Source of the DNA: VRUE01 sp963703335
Lineage (GTDB): Bacteria; Actinomycetota; Thermoleophilia; Solirubrobacterales; 70-9
DNA length: 64,000 bases
Assembly (NCBI GenBank): GCA_963703335.1
Contig: OY969812.1
Location: forward strand, 2,542,001 to 2,606,000
Direction: 5' to 3'
Shown: one piece after another, positions 17,137 through 25,874 of the stretch
Layout of the letters: every line of letters begins with the position of its first letter
How positions within the stretch are numbered: the stretch's first letter is position 1
Position numbers and translations under genes: made by a program
Notes under the pieces: model-generated
The model's input: the letters and a program-made list of their open reading frames with translations, nothing else
Told to the model about the DNA's origin: nothing
Database searches by the model: none

Positions 17137-18234
17137 GTGAGCGAGCCGCTCGGCAATAAGCCGTCGGCGGAGCAAGGCCTCGTTCTGCACGCCGCGCTCG
17201 ACGAGAGGGACGATGCGCTCGCTGCCTGGCAGAGCTGGCGTCAAGTCGTCGACCTCGACGCCGCCGACCACGGCTCGACCCGCTTGCTGCCGCTCGTCTA
17301 CCGCAACCTCGGGTCCGATTCATTCGATCCCGAGGCGGCCGGGCGGCTCAAGGATCTCTACCGGCGCTCTTGGACGCATAACCAGCTGATCTTCAAGCGG
17401 GCCGCCGAGGCGATCGGTGTGCTCGAGGCGGCCGGTATCGCGACCTTGGTGACCAAGGGCGCCTCGCTGGCGGTCCTCTCCTACGGCGACGTCGGGGTGC
17501 GGCCGATGGACGACGTCGACGTTCTGGTGCCGATCGACTGCACCGAGGACGCGATCAATGCGCTGAGCGCTGCCGGCTGGTCGCCCGACCACGACGATCC
17601 CTCATCCTGGACCCAGGTCCATCACTCACTTGGCTTCGCCGGCCGGGACAGCGGCAACGTCGACCTGCACTGGTTCTCGCTCTGGCAGCCGGCGAATGAC
17701 GAAGAGCTCTGGCGGGCCTCGGTCTCACTCGAGCTCGCCGGCGTCGCGACGCGCGCTCCAAGTCCCGCGGATCAGCTCCTGCTTGCCTGCGTGCACGGCA
17801 CGCCTTGGAGTCCACTGTCACCGTTTCGCTGGATCGCCGACGCCGCCGCGGTGGTCCGTAGTGCCGCTGACCGGCTCGACTGGGCCCACCTGGTCTCAGA
17901 GGCGAAGCGGCGGCGGCTCACGGTCGCGACCGAGGCGGCGTTGACCTACCTGCGCGACGAGTTTGGTATCGCTATCCCCAAAGAAGTTCCCGAGCAGCTG
18001 CGAAAGGTTCCGGTCTTCCGACACGAGCGCGCTGCCTTCCGTGCCGCCTGCAAGCCCGACTCACCCTTGCGCACGCTGCGGATGGCCTGGGACCGCTACC
18101 GGCGCCTACGCGATCTCGATACCGGCGCGCCGCGGCCGGACGGCTTCGTCGGGTTCGCACGGCGATTCTGGGGTCTCGAGAGCGTTTGGCAGCTGCCGCT
18201 GCACGCGGCCGGCGCGTTCACCCGGCGGGATTAG
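17137..18234 (+). CDS. Uncharacterised nucleotidyltransferase-fold protein (NTP_transf_5-like)
   Basis: 365 residues. The central region LVTKGASLAVLSYG followed by RPMDDVDVLVP resembles the G-S and DxD motifs of the Pol beta superfamily proteins grouped as NTP_transf_5 (PF14907). A conserved NVDLHWFSLW segment and a helical C-terminal half follow. Such genes often occur near cell-surface or secondary-metabolism loci, but their substrate is not established. GTG start, 8 nt after infA. A palindrome (18282-18326) separates it from a convergent gene. Confidence 0.7.
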   Translation: MSEPLGNKPSAEQGLVLHAALDERDDALAAWQSWRQVVDLDAADHGSTRLLPLVYRNLGSDSFDPEAAGRLKDLYRRSWTHNQLIFKRAAEAIGVLEAAGIATLVTKGASLAVLSYGDVGVRPMDDVDVLVPIDCTEDAINALSAAGWSPDHDDPSSWTQVHHSLGFAGRDSGNVDLHWFSLWQPANDEELWRASVSLELAGVATRAPSPADQLLLACVHGTPWSPLSPFRWIADAAAVVRSAADRLDWAHLVSEAKRRRLTVATEAALTYLRDEFGIAIPKEVPEQLRKVPVFRHERAAFRAACKPDSPLRTLRMAWDRYRRLRDLDTGAPRPDGFVGFARRFWGLESVWQLPLHAAGAFTRRD

Positions 18235-18281
18235 ACGCTGACCAGCCATTGCTCGGGCATGGGCGGCATTGTCCCCGACGA

Positions 18282-18326
18282 GGTGCAACGCGTTGTGTCG
18301 CTGAGGGCGCCGCAAAGCGTTGCACC
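18282..18326. repeat. GGTGYAACG palindrome (copy 1)
   Basis: Perfect 10-bp arms GGTGCAACGC and GCGTTGCACC enclose a 25-nt inner segment with weak internal pairing. It fills the gap between two convergent genes and is a candidate bidirectional terminator. Sister copies: 41293-41337, 49318-49362, 57543-57587. Confidence 0.65.
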
Positions 18327-18330
18327 ACCC

Positions 18331-19518
18331 CTACAGGTGACTGCGGACTGCGCCCGGGTCGGTCTCGGCCAGCTCGGCGACCAGGGCCGACCAGGCGAAG
18401 TCCCTGGCGCCAAGACCGGTGCCGGTGCGCGGGTCGTAGTACTCGCGCAGACCTTCGCGTTCGACCGCTCCGATCACGCCGTCGGCCAGGCGCGCTGCGG
18501 CCTCCGCGTAGCCGAGTCGAAGCAGGCCGAGCCAAACGAGCCAGGCGGAGTTGACCCAGGTCGGCCCACGCCAGTAGCGCCGCACCGGTCCGCGGCTGCC
18601 GCCGGGTGCGTAGCTCGGCTCGGAGGCCGCGACCGACGGCGGCGCGACCGGCATGAGGAACTCGTTCTCGTCGAGCAGGTACTCCTCGACCAGGCGGCGG
18701 CCGATCTGCTCTGGCAGGTCGGGCAGTGCCAGCGGCGCCAGCGCAGCCCAGGTCACGACGTCGGGGCGGAGGCGGCCGGGCTCCGCCCAATCGAGGAAGA
18801 GGCCACGCCGCTCGTCCCAGAGGCGATCGATCAGGGCCGGCGTCGCCGAGGGCCGGCCGAGGGCCTGCAGCGAAAGCGACCAGAGGGTGTTGACCAGCGT
18901 CTCGCAGAGGACCGGTCCGCCGCGCTCGCGGATGCGGCGAGCATCGAAGCCGAGCTTGCGGTTGCGATGGACCAAGAGGGGGAACCCGGCGCGAGCGTTG
19001 GCCCGCCATCCCCAAACAGGCTCGAACTTCGGCGAGGCATCGAGGCCCGACTCGTCCGGCTGGATGATCCAAAGCAGGCCGTCGCCGTCGAGATCCCGGT
19101 TCGCCGCGAGCCACTCGACCTGGGCGGCAATGCGGGGCTCGGCGGTTGGATCGCCGACGGCGATCTTCCAGGCCCAAGCCAGCAGCGGCGGTTGGATCGT
19201 CTCGGTCTGGAACGAGCTGCGCGAGGCGACGTTGTAAAAGGGCAGCCGGCTGAGTGAGACGGGCCGGTCCCAGAAGGTCGTGTGGCCGATGAAGCCGTCC
19301 TCGCGCTGCGCCGCCAACAGCGTCTCCAGCTCCGCCCGCGCCCGCGCTGGCTCGAAGCGCCGCCAAACGATCGCCGCAAAGCAGGAGTCCCAGTACCACT
19401 GCCACGGGTAGCGACTGGGGCTCGGTCGCGTGTAGGCAAAGCGAGTTCCCTGGCGCTCTCCTGCCAGCCAGTTTTGGCGCAAGACGCGCTCGGCAATACC
19501 GGTTGCCGTCGGGATCAA
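18331..19518 (-). CDS. Glycoside hydrolase, (alpha/alpha)6-barrel (MGH1/GH63-like)
   Basis: 395 residues. The motif YPWQWYWDSCFAAIVWRR near the N-terminus, GFIGHTTFW, FQTETIQPPL and the C-terminal RRYWRGPTWVNSAWLVWLGL are typical of the MGH1-type/GH63 family (mannosylglycerate hydrolases, glucosidases, trehalase-like enzymes). Substrate is not determinable. The TTG start overlaps the stop of the ABC permease upstream (TTGA), so it is translationally coupled to the exporter; a longer frame up to 19692 would run inside that permease and is not used. No signal peptide, so it probably acts in the cytoplasm. Confidence 0.8.
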   Translation of the reverse strand: MIPTATGIAERVLRQNWLAGERQGTRFAYTRPSPSRYPWQWYWDSCFAAIVWRRFEPARARAELETLLAAQREDGFIGHTTFWDRPVSLSRLPFYNVASRSSFQTETIQPPLLAWAWKIAVGDPTAEPRIAAQVEWLAANRDLDGDGLLWIIQPDESGLDASPKFEPVWGWRANARAGFPLLVHRNRKLGFDARRIRERGGPVLCETLVNTLWSLSLQALGRPSATPALIDRLWDERRGLFLDWAEPGRLRPDVVTWAALAPLALPDLPEQIGRRLVEEYLLDENEFLMPVAPPSVAASEPSYAPGGSRGPVRRYWRGPTWVNSAWLVWLGLLRLGYAEAAARLADGVIGAVEREGLREYYDPRTGTGLGARDFAWSALVAELAETDPGAVRSHL

Positions 19519-20306
19519 ACCGCCGTGCGGCGCATTTCGCGCAGTGCCCAGGCGCCGAGGATGAGGAGTAGACCGGCCAGGGCCACGAGCCCAGGCCAAG
19601 TTTCCGCCCAGCTGACGCTGCCGATGAAGCCCTGGCGGGCTGCGTCCATGACCTGCGTCACCGGGTTGACTTCGGCGACGCTGCGCATCCATGGTTGCAG
19701 CAGGGCGAGCGGTGCGTAGGCGGTCGTCGTGAGGATCAGCGCCATCATCCCCGCCTGCATCAGCGGCGCCGCCGACTGGCTTTTGAAGCGCAGCGCCAGG
19801 CCGGAGCCCCAGCAGGCGGCGACGGCCGCCATCGCGGCGACCATCGTGTAGGTGACCAATAGCCCGTCGATGCCGGGCCAGCCGGCGCCGAGCGCCAGCG
19901 CGATGATGAATACCGACGTGGCCGGGATCAGCGCCCTGGCGCTGGCGGAGAGCACGGTGCCCGCCAGCAAGACCCAGCGCGGGGCGGGGGAGACGAGCAG
20001 GCGGTCGACCCAGCCGCCCTCGATGTCACGGGCCAAGTTGACCCCCGCGGCCGCCCCGGTGAAGCCGGCCCCCTGCAGCATGCTGACCGGCACGATGAAA
20101 CTCTCATACGTCCCCGCGGTGAAGCCGTTGAGTTGCGTCAGGGCGCCGAAGACCCCGTTGAGGCCAAGGAAGAAGATCGTCGGCGCCAGCACCCCCGGGA
20201 TCGCTGCGCCCGGCACCCGCAGCAGCTCGTTCCTCGACCGCGCCATCAGCGCCCCGATCGTCGCCAGGTTCGCTCGCCATTGCGGCAGGGCCGCGACCGC
20301 TTCCAT
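19515..20306 (-). CDS. ABC-2 type transporter permease (DrrB/DrrC-like)
   Basis: 263 residues with six hydrophobic segments and the ABC-2 permease pattern: a short cytoplasmic N-terminus, NGFTAGTYESFIVP after the second segment and a conserved PLALLQPWMRSVAEVNPVTQVMD near the end. It begins directly after the stop of the other permease (20307-21092), so the exporter core is probably a heterodimer. The complete unit is ATPase, permease, permease, then the glycoside hydrolase. The cargo is unknown. Confidence 0.88.
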   Translation of the reverse strand: MEAVAALPQWRANLATIGALMARSRNELLRVPGAAIPGVLAPTIFFLGLNGVFGALTQLNGFTAGTYESFIVPVSMLQGAGFTGAAAGVNLARDIEGGWVDRLLVSPAPRWVLLAGTVLSASARALIPATSVFIIALALGAGWPGIDGLLVTYTMVAAMAAVAACWGSGLALRFKSQSAAPLMQAGMMALILTTTAYAPLALLQPWMRSVAEVNPVTQVMDAARQGFIGSVSWAETWPGLVALAGLLLILGAWALREMRRTAV

Positions 20307-21088
20307 TTAGCCCACCCTCAGCCGGTGGCGCAGGGCGCGGGCGCTGAGCACCAACCCGAGCACGACGATGCCGGCGATCGCCAGCACGGCCTCGGCCAGT
20401 TCGGTGGCGTCCACTCCCGAGATGATCGGCCCGCGGATTCCTTCGACGACGAAGCTGAGCGGGTTGTATTCGGCGATCGCCTTGGCCGGCTGGATCATCA
20501 GTTCGTTGGGAAAGAAGGCGGAGGAGAGGAAGAGGACGACGAGGACCAGCGGGAAGAGGCCCTGGACGACGCTGGCGCTGCCCGTTCGCAGCGCGATCGC
20601 AGCGCCGATCCCGCCAACCGCCATCGCCGTGGCGGTGACGAGGGCGATCGCGATCAGGGCGCCGGCGACGCCACTCTCGATGTGGGCGCCGAAGATCAGC
20701 CCGATCGCCAGAAACCAGAGCGAGGCGAAGAGACCCAGCGCCGCGGTCCCGGCCAGCCGCCCGAGCACGATCGTGTAGCGCGGGATCGGCGCCGAGAAGA
20801 GGCGGTCGGTGAAGCCCATCTCTATATCGACTGCGAGCGCTATGCCGCCGCTGTTTCCCGCCAGCATCAGCGACTGCATCATCGCCCCGGCGAGCATGAA
20901 CTGGAGGAAGCTCTGCACGGGAGGGAAGCCGGGCAGGTTCACCGCGCCGCCCGCGCCGCCGGTCTGGATCGCCAGCAGCAAGGTGGGGAAGACGACGATC
21001 GGCGCCATCAGCTGCGGCCGCCTGAAGGTTTGTCGGATCGAGCGCATGCCCAGCGCTCGCACGACCCGGGCGTTGGTGGCGAGCTCGC

Positions 21089-21092
<4 letters not shown>
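20307..21092 (-). CDS. ABC-2 type transporter permease
   Basis: 261 residues and six transmembrane segments. ABC-2 features include FTDRLFSAPIPRYTIVLGRL in the coupling region and SSAFFPNELMIQPAKAIAEY before the last segments, the layout of daunorubicin-type exporters. The start overlaps the ATPase stop by four bases (ATGA), so stoichiometric synthesis is likely. It is related to, but clearly distinct from, the second permease downstream. Confidence 0.9.
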
Positions 21093-22060
<968 letters not shown>

Positions 22061-22177
22061 CGGCGAGCAACCCTAGCGAGGCGACCTGGCCGGGATCGTG
22101 CAAAGCGCACGTTATGACGGCATCGCTCCGGCTCGGACGGCAGAATCGGGCCCGCAACCATCGCCAGGTGGCGGGGT

Positions 22178-22957
22178 TTGCAGCGTGAGATCGTGCAAGG
22201 AGCAGCGAAAAACCGCATCGTTGGGTCGCGGGCGCCAGTGGCGGCCGCATTTGCCTGCTCGCTGATCGCACTCGTAGTCGCCGTCTGGCCCGGCGCGGCC
22301 GATTCGGCCCCACTGGGTGTCGTTGTCCTCGGCAAGACGACCACGACCCCGCCGCCCTCGTGCCCGGGCAAGATCGTCAACAACGTTGAGGTGATCCCCT
22401 GTCGGGTCGAGGGTCACGTCAGCGGCTACCAGGTCAAAGCCGGCGGCGTGGACCAGCCCTACGAAGTTCCCTTCGACGGCAAGATCGTCGCCTGGTCGAT
22501 CACCCTGGCGCGGCCCTCGCGCGCCGACAGCAAAACGACCACCAACGAGGTCGGCTTCTTCGACGAATTCCTCGGCAAGCCCTCGCAGGCGCGTGTCGGC
22601 ATCCTGCGCCCGGTCGAGGAATCGAAACCGCCGAAATTCACGCTCGTGCGCCAGAGCCCGCTCGAGGTGCTCAACCCCTACTTCGGCAGCACCCCGATCT
22701 TCGCCCTCGAGCATCCCCTCTCCGTTCTGCGCGGCCAGGTAGTCGCGCTCACGGTGCCCACCTGGGCGCCGATGTTCGCCTTCAACGTCTCCGAAGAAGA
22801 CACCTGGCGCGGCAGCCGCATCGAGGACCACTGCGCCTCCAAGGAAGACATCCAGGGGGGGCATCCCCAGCAGGGTGTTGGCAAGGTCAAGACCTACGGC
22901 TGCTTCTACTCCAATGCCAGGTTGCTGTACACGGCAACACTGGTGAAGAAACCGTAG
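22178..22957 (+). CDS. Secreted protein of unknown function
   Basis: 259 residues from TTG 22178. An N-terminal hydrophobic stretch (about residues 20-42) looks like a signal peptide. The mature part is rich in beta-strand-like segments and has a conserved-looking run FGSTPIFALEHPLSVLRGQV, plus cysteine pairs (SCPGK..PC near 62-75 and C..C near 225-245) that may form disulfides. I recognise no family with certainty. GTG 22193 is an equally plausible start. It is divergent from the ABC exporter operon. Confidence 0.6.
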   Translation: MQREIVQGAAKNRIVGSRAPVAAAFACSLIALVVAVWPGAADSAPLGVVVLGKTTTTPPPSCPGKIVNNVEVIPCRVEGHVSGYQVKAGGVDQPYEVPFDGKIVAWSITLARPSRADSKTTTNEVGFFDEFLGKPSQARVGILRPVEESKPPKFTLVRQSPLEVLNPYFGSTPIFALEHPLSVLRGQVVALTVPTWAPMFAFNVSEEDTWRGSRIEDHCASKEDIQGGHPQQGVGKVKTYGCFYSNARLLYTATLVKKP

Positions 22958-22975
22958 GGATGGAGGCATAGCGAG

Positions 22976-23096
22976 GGCCCGGAGCGTCGGGCACCCCTGC
23001 TCACTCGCCTACCTGGCTGGGTCGCCACTTGTCGTCCGTCGGCCTTTCAGGGCCAGCGGCGCAAAACGTTCACAGGGGCACCCGACGCTCCGGGCC
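22976..23096 (-). repeat. Structured intergenic element A
   Basis: 24-nt inverted-repeat arms (22976-22999 and 23073-23096, two mismatches) enclose a ~73-nt core. Read on the minus strand the core starts GAACGTTTTGCGCCGCTGG and ends AGGTAGGCGAGTGAG. Element B (23221-23336) carries the same core in opposite orientation but has entirely different arms that still pair with each other, which points to a conserved structure. Confidence 0.7.
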
Positions 23097-23112
23097 ACCC
23101 TAAGCGCCTGAA

Positions 23113-23220
23113 CTACGGGAGCTTCAGAGACTCCACGAGAGCACCAAGCTCCAAGCGGAAGGGCGTCGGCGACGATCGTTCGTCCTGCACCTTGGGCTGC
23201 TCCGCTTCAAGCTCGTATGA
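23113..23220 (-). other. Possible small gene or gene remnant between two repeat elements
   Basis: The minus strand has an open frame encoding about 35 residues (from YELEAEQPKVQDERSS to LGALVESLKLP) with coding-like composition, ending at a stop at 23113. Any start would lie inside element B, whose insertion may have displaced the original 5' part. It could equally be a chance frame. Confidence 0.2.
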
Positions 23221-23336
23221 GATGGGAGTTGGTGGGTCCTCCGAACGTTTTGCGCCGCTGGCCCGGAAAGGTTTCTCGGATGGCGACATACGACCCAGCC
23301 AGTTAGGCGAGTGAGGAGGACCCACCAACTCCCATC
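23221..23336 (+). repeat. Structured intergenic element B
   Basis: Perfect 22-nt inverted-repeat arms (23221-23242 and 23315-23336) enclose a core beginning GAACGTTTTGCGCCGCTGG and ending CCAGTTAGGCGAGTGAG. Inside, CGCC-G-CTGG can pair with CCAG-TTA-GGCG. The core matches element A read on the other strand, while the arms share no sequence with those of A. The element ends ten bases before the stop of the zinc-ribbon gene. Confidence 0.7.
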
Positions 23337-23345
23337 CCGCCCGGG

Positions 23346-23609
23346 TTAAAGGGCTTCTTGCCTAAGCCCGCAGTAAGGGCAGTCGCTTACGTCCAAGCCG
23401 ATCAGTTGATCGCAGCGGCGGCATGCCCGAAGGTTCTCGGGGGTACGCGGTAGGGAGGAGGCTGAAGGGGCTAGGGGTAGGACCATCGCCACCGGCTTCA
23501 TCTCCTCGCCGGTCTCGCGATCGACGTAGACCTGACCGGGCTCGGCCTCGGCCAGGGCCTCGCGGCCTGAGGCGGGTGCGCGCATTCGGTAGAGCTGCTT
23601 CGAGTTCAC
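23346..23609 (-). CDS. Small zinc-ribbon protein
   Basis: 87 residues ending in a four-cysteine zinc ribbon, CRRCDQLIGLDVSDCPYCG. The first half carries a VYVDRETGEEMKPVAMVL segment and no other motif. GTG 23609 is chosen because TAGTCT on the minus strand (23618-23623) ends eight bases upstream; a longer frame reaches 23726 but runs into the divergent gene. It could bind nucleic acid or protein; the target is unknown. It shares a compact divergent promoter with the glycosyltransferase gene. Confidence 0.65.
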   Translation of the reverse strand: MNSKQLYRMRAPASGREALAEAEPGQVYVDRETGEEMKPVAMVLPLAPSASSLPRTPENLRACRRCDQLIGLDVSDCPYCGLRQEAL

Positions 23610-23641
23610 GGCGGCGAAGACTAATAGCTTGCGCGGTCCCG

Positions 23642-25054
23642 ATGCGTTTCCTGATCTTCCACGGCTACATGCTGCGCGGCACCGGCAGCAACATCTACAA
23701 CGCCAACCTGGCGCGGGCGCTGGCAAGGCTGGGCCACGAGGTGCACTTGCTCTGCCAGGACCGCGAGACCAAGATCGAGGGCGTCGAGATCCACAACCCC
23801 GACATCCATGGCCTACTGCCCGTCTACGTCAAGGACCCCTACGAGGGCTTCGAGGTCAAGGCCTTCCCGGAGCTGACCGACGAAGAGCTCGATCGTTACA
23901 TCGAGGCCAATGTGGCTGCCGTACGCGAGGTGGCCGAGCGGGTCGGTGGCATCGACGCGGGGCTGGCCAACCACTTGGTGATGGGCCCGGCGATCCTGGC
24001 TCGAGCCGATGTGGCGCCCTTCGCCGCCAAGATCCACGGCTCGGCGCTCGAGTACACGGTCAAGCCGCATCCACGTTTTCTTCCTTACGCCCAAGAGGGC
24101 ATGGAAGCGGCTCGAGGAGTGCTCGTCGGCTCCCGCCACACGGCCGAGTCGCTCTGGGCGGCGCTTCCAGAAGTCGAAGGTCTCAGCAGCAAGACCCGTC
24201 TGGGCCCCCCCGGCGTAGACACGGAGGCGTTTCGGCCGCGGGGCCCGTCGCGGCCTCGGGGGGGCCTGCGGGCGGGGGCTGCGCCTCCGTTCTCGGCCCC
24301 CCCGAGGCCACGCCATCCGCGGAGGATCGTCTTCGTAGGGAAGCTGATCGTCTCGAAGGGCGTCGATCTGTTGCTGGCTGCCTGGCCTCTGGTGAGAGCT
24401 GAGCATCCCGACGCGCAGCTCGAAATCGCGGGATTCGGCGAGTACGAGGCGGGCCTTCGGAGGTTGCTGGCCGCTTTGGAGCGGGGAGATATCAGTGACG
24501 CACGAGAGGTTGCGCTGGCGGGCTGGGGCATCGAGGGCGGAGAGGAGAAGCCGTTGCCGATCCTGTCGGCGTTCCTAGCCGACCCGCCGGCTGGCTACAT
24601 GCAGGCCGCTCAGGATGCCGCCGGGTCGGCCGGTTCGGTCGAGTTCATCGGCAGATTGGAGCACGACGAGGTTGCGGAGCTGTTGCCGGGTGCGGAGGCC
24701 CTGGTGATGCCCAGCACGTTCCCGGAGGCGTTCGGGATGGTGGCCGCTGAGGCTGCGGCTTGTGGGGTTCTCCCAGTGTCTGCGGGGCATTCGGGGATGC
24801 TGGAGGTGTCTCGCCAGCTACAAGAGGCGCTGCCGTCAGAGATTGGGCGGTTGACCTCGTTTCCGGTGGAGATAGGGGCTGTCGAGGCGATTGCGGAGCG
24901 GCTCAATGGGTGGTTGAGCTTTTCTGATGCCGAGCGGGTCGCCGCTCAGGAAAGCTTGGTCGAGACGGCGCGGCGGCTCTGGAGCTGGGAGGGCGTAGCT
25001 CGCGGTGTGATCGCCGCTTCGGTGGGCGACCTTGACCGTCTGCCGGATGCATAG
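23642..25054 (+). CDS. Glycosyltransferase, GT4 family (GT-B fold)
   Basis: 470 residues. N-terminal GT-B half begins MRFLIFHGYMLRGTGSNIYN; the C-terminal half has the donor-binding region FVGKLIVSKGVDLLLAAW (about 235-253) and the acidic motif MPSTFPEAFGMVAAEAAACG, whose E-x7-E pattern is the GT4 signature. It transfers a sugar from a nucleotide donor, probably for cell-surface glycans or glycolipids. The ATG at 23642 follows TAGCTT (23625-23630) by 11 nt; an upstream in-frame start at 23423 would lie inside the divergent gene. A Pro/Arg-rich insert near 200-230 is unusual. Confidence 0.9.
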   Translation: MRFLIFHGYMLRGTGSNIYNANLARALARLGHEVHLLCQDRETKIEGVEIHNPDIHGLLPVYVKDPYEGFEVKAFPELTDEELDRYIEANVAAVREVAERVGGIDAGLANHLVMGPAILARADVAPFAAKIHGSALEYTVKPHPRFLPYAQEGMEAARGVLVGSRHTAESLWAALPEVEGLSSKTRLGPPGVDTEAFRPRGPSRPRGGLRAGAAPPFSAPPRPRHPRRIVFVGKLIVSKGVDLLLAAWPLVRAEHPDAQLEIAGFGEYEAGLRRLLAALERGDISDAREVALAGWGIEGGEEKPLPILSAFLADPPAGYMQAAQDAAGSAGSVEFIGRLEHDEVAELLPGAEALVMPSTFPEAFGMVAAEAAACGVLPVSAGHSGMLEVSRQLQEALPSEIGRLTSFPVEIGAVEAIAERLNGWLSFSDAERVAAQESLVETARRLWSWEGVARGVIAASVGDLDRLPDA

Positions 25055-25069
25055 AATGCGCCCCCGCCG

Positions 25070-25861
25070 ATGATGGGCCGCCTGCCGATAGCGAAGATGC
25101 TTGCCGTCACCGTCGCGATGACCGCGGCGATCTCTGCCGTGATGGTCTCGATCAACTGGGACGGCCAGCAGGCCTCCACGGCGGCGCCGAAGATCGACGA
25201 TCTGCTCAACGTGATGATCGTCCTCTCGTCCTTCGTCTTCTCGCTGGTGATGGTGATGCTCTTCTACGCGCTGTGGAAATTCAAAGCCAAGCCGGGTGAC
25301 GAATCGGACGGCGAGCCGATCCACGGCAACACCAAACTCGAGATCGCCTGGACCGTGATTCCGACGATCATCGTCCTCTTTGGCGCGGGATACAGCTGGG
25401 CGGTGCTCAATGACATCGAAGAGCCGGCCAAGGACCACCTCACGGTCGACGTCTTTTCGCAGCAGTACGCCTGGAGCTTCGGTTACCCCGGCAAGGACAA
25501 CGTCTGGTCGCAGGGCGAGCTGCACGTGCCGCTCGACCGCCAGGTCCACTTCAAGATGCACGCCCAGGACGTGATCCACTCCTTCTGGGTGCCCGAGTGG
25601 CGAATCAAGAAGGACAACGTCCCGGGGATAACGACGACAGCGATCGTCACGCCAGACAAGCTCGGCACCTATCAGCTGATTTGCACCGAGCTCTGCGGCT
25701 TCGGCCACGCCGCCATGCGAGCCAAAGTCGTGGTCGAAACGCCGGCGGACTTCCGCAAATGGGTCGGCGGGCTCGAAGAAAAAGTCCCCCAACCGTTGGC
25801 CGATTCAATCGCCCAAGACACTGAGACCAACCCGGTGCCCATGGACGCCGGAGGGGCATAA
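25070..25861 (+). CDS. ctaC: Cytochrome c oxidase subunit II (CuA-containing)
   Basis: 263 residues with two transmembrane helices (about 8-28 and 48-70) and an external cupredoxin domain. All CuA ligands are present: His170, Cys205, Cys209, His213 and Met216 in the motif CTELCGFGHAAM. It receives electrons from cytochrome c and passes them to subunit I. The ATG is 12 nt after a TAGAAT -10 box. It is followed by ctaD with a 13-nt gap, the functional oxidase set of the window. Confidence 0.96.
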   Translation: MMGRLPIAKMLAVTVAMTAAISAVMVSINWDGQQASTAAPKIDDLLNVMIVLSSFVFSLVMVMLFYALWKFKAKPGDESDGEPIHGNTKLEIAWTVIPTIIVLFGAGYSWAVLNDIEEPAKDHLTVDVFSQQYAWSFGYPGKDNVWSQGELHVPLDRQVHFKMHAQDVIHSFWVPEWRIKKDNVPGITTTAIVTPDKLGTYQLICTELCGFGHAAMRAKVVVETPADFRKWVGGLEEKVPQPLADSIAQDTETNPVPMDAGGA

Positions 25862-25874
25862 TGAGGAACTGCTG

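Noticed and set aside
22976..23336. CRISPR or IS interpretation of elements A and B
   Set aside because: Only two copies in opposite orientation, no spacer regularity, no transposase frame and no target-site duplication visible.
23423..23641. N-terminal extension of the glycosyltransferase
   Set aside because: The extension is Arg/Ser-rich, runs over the divergent zinc-ribbon gene and precedes the natural GT-B start MRFLIFHGY.
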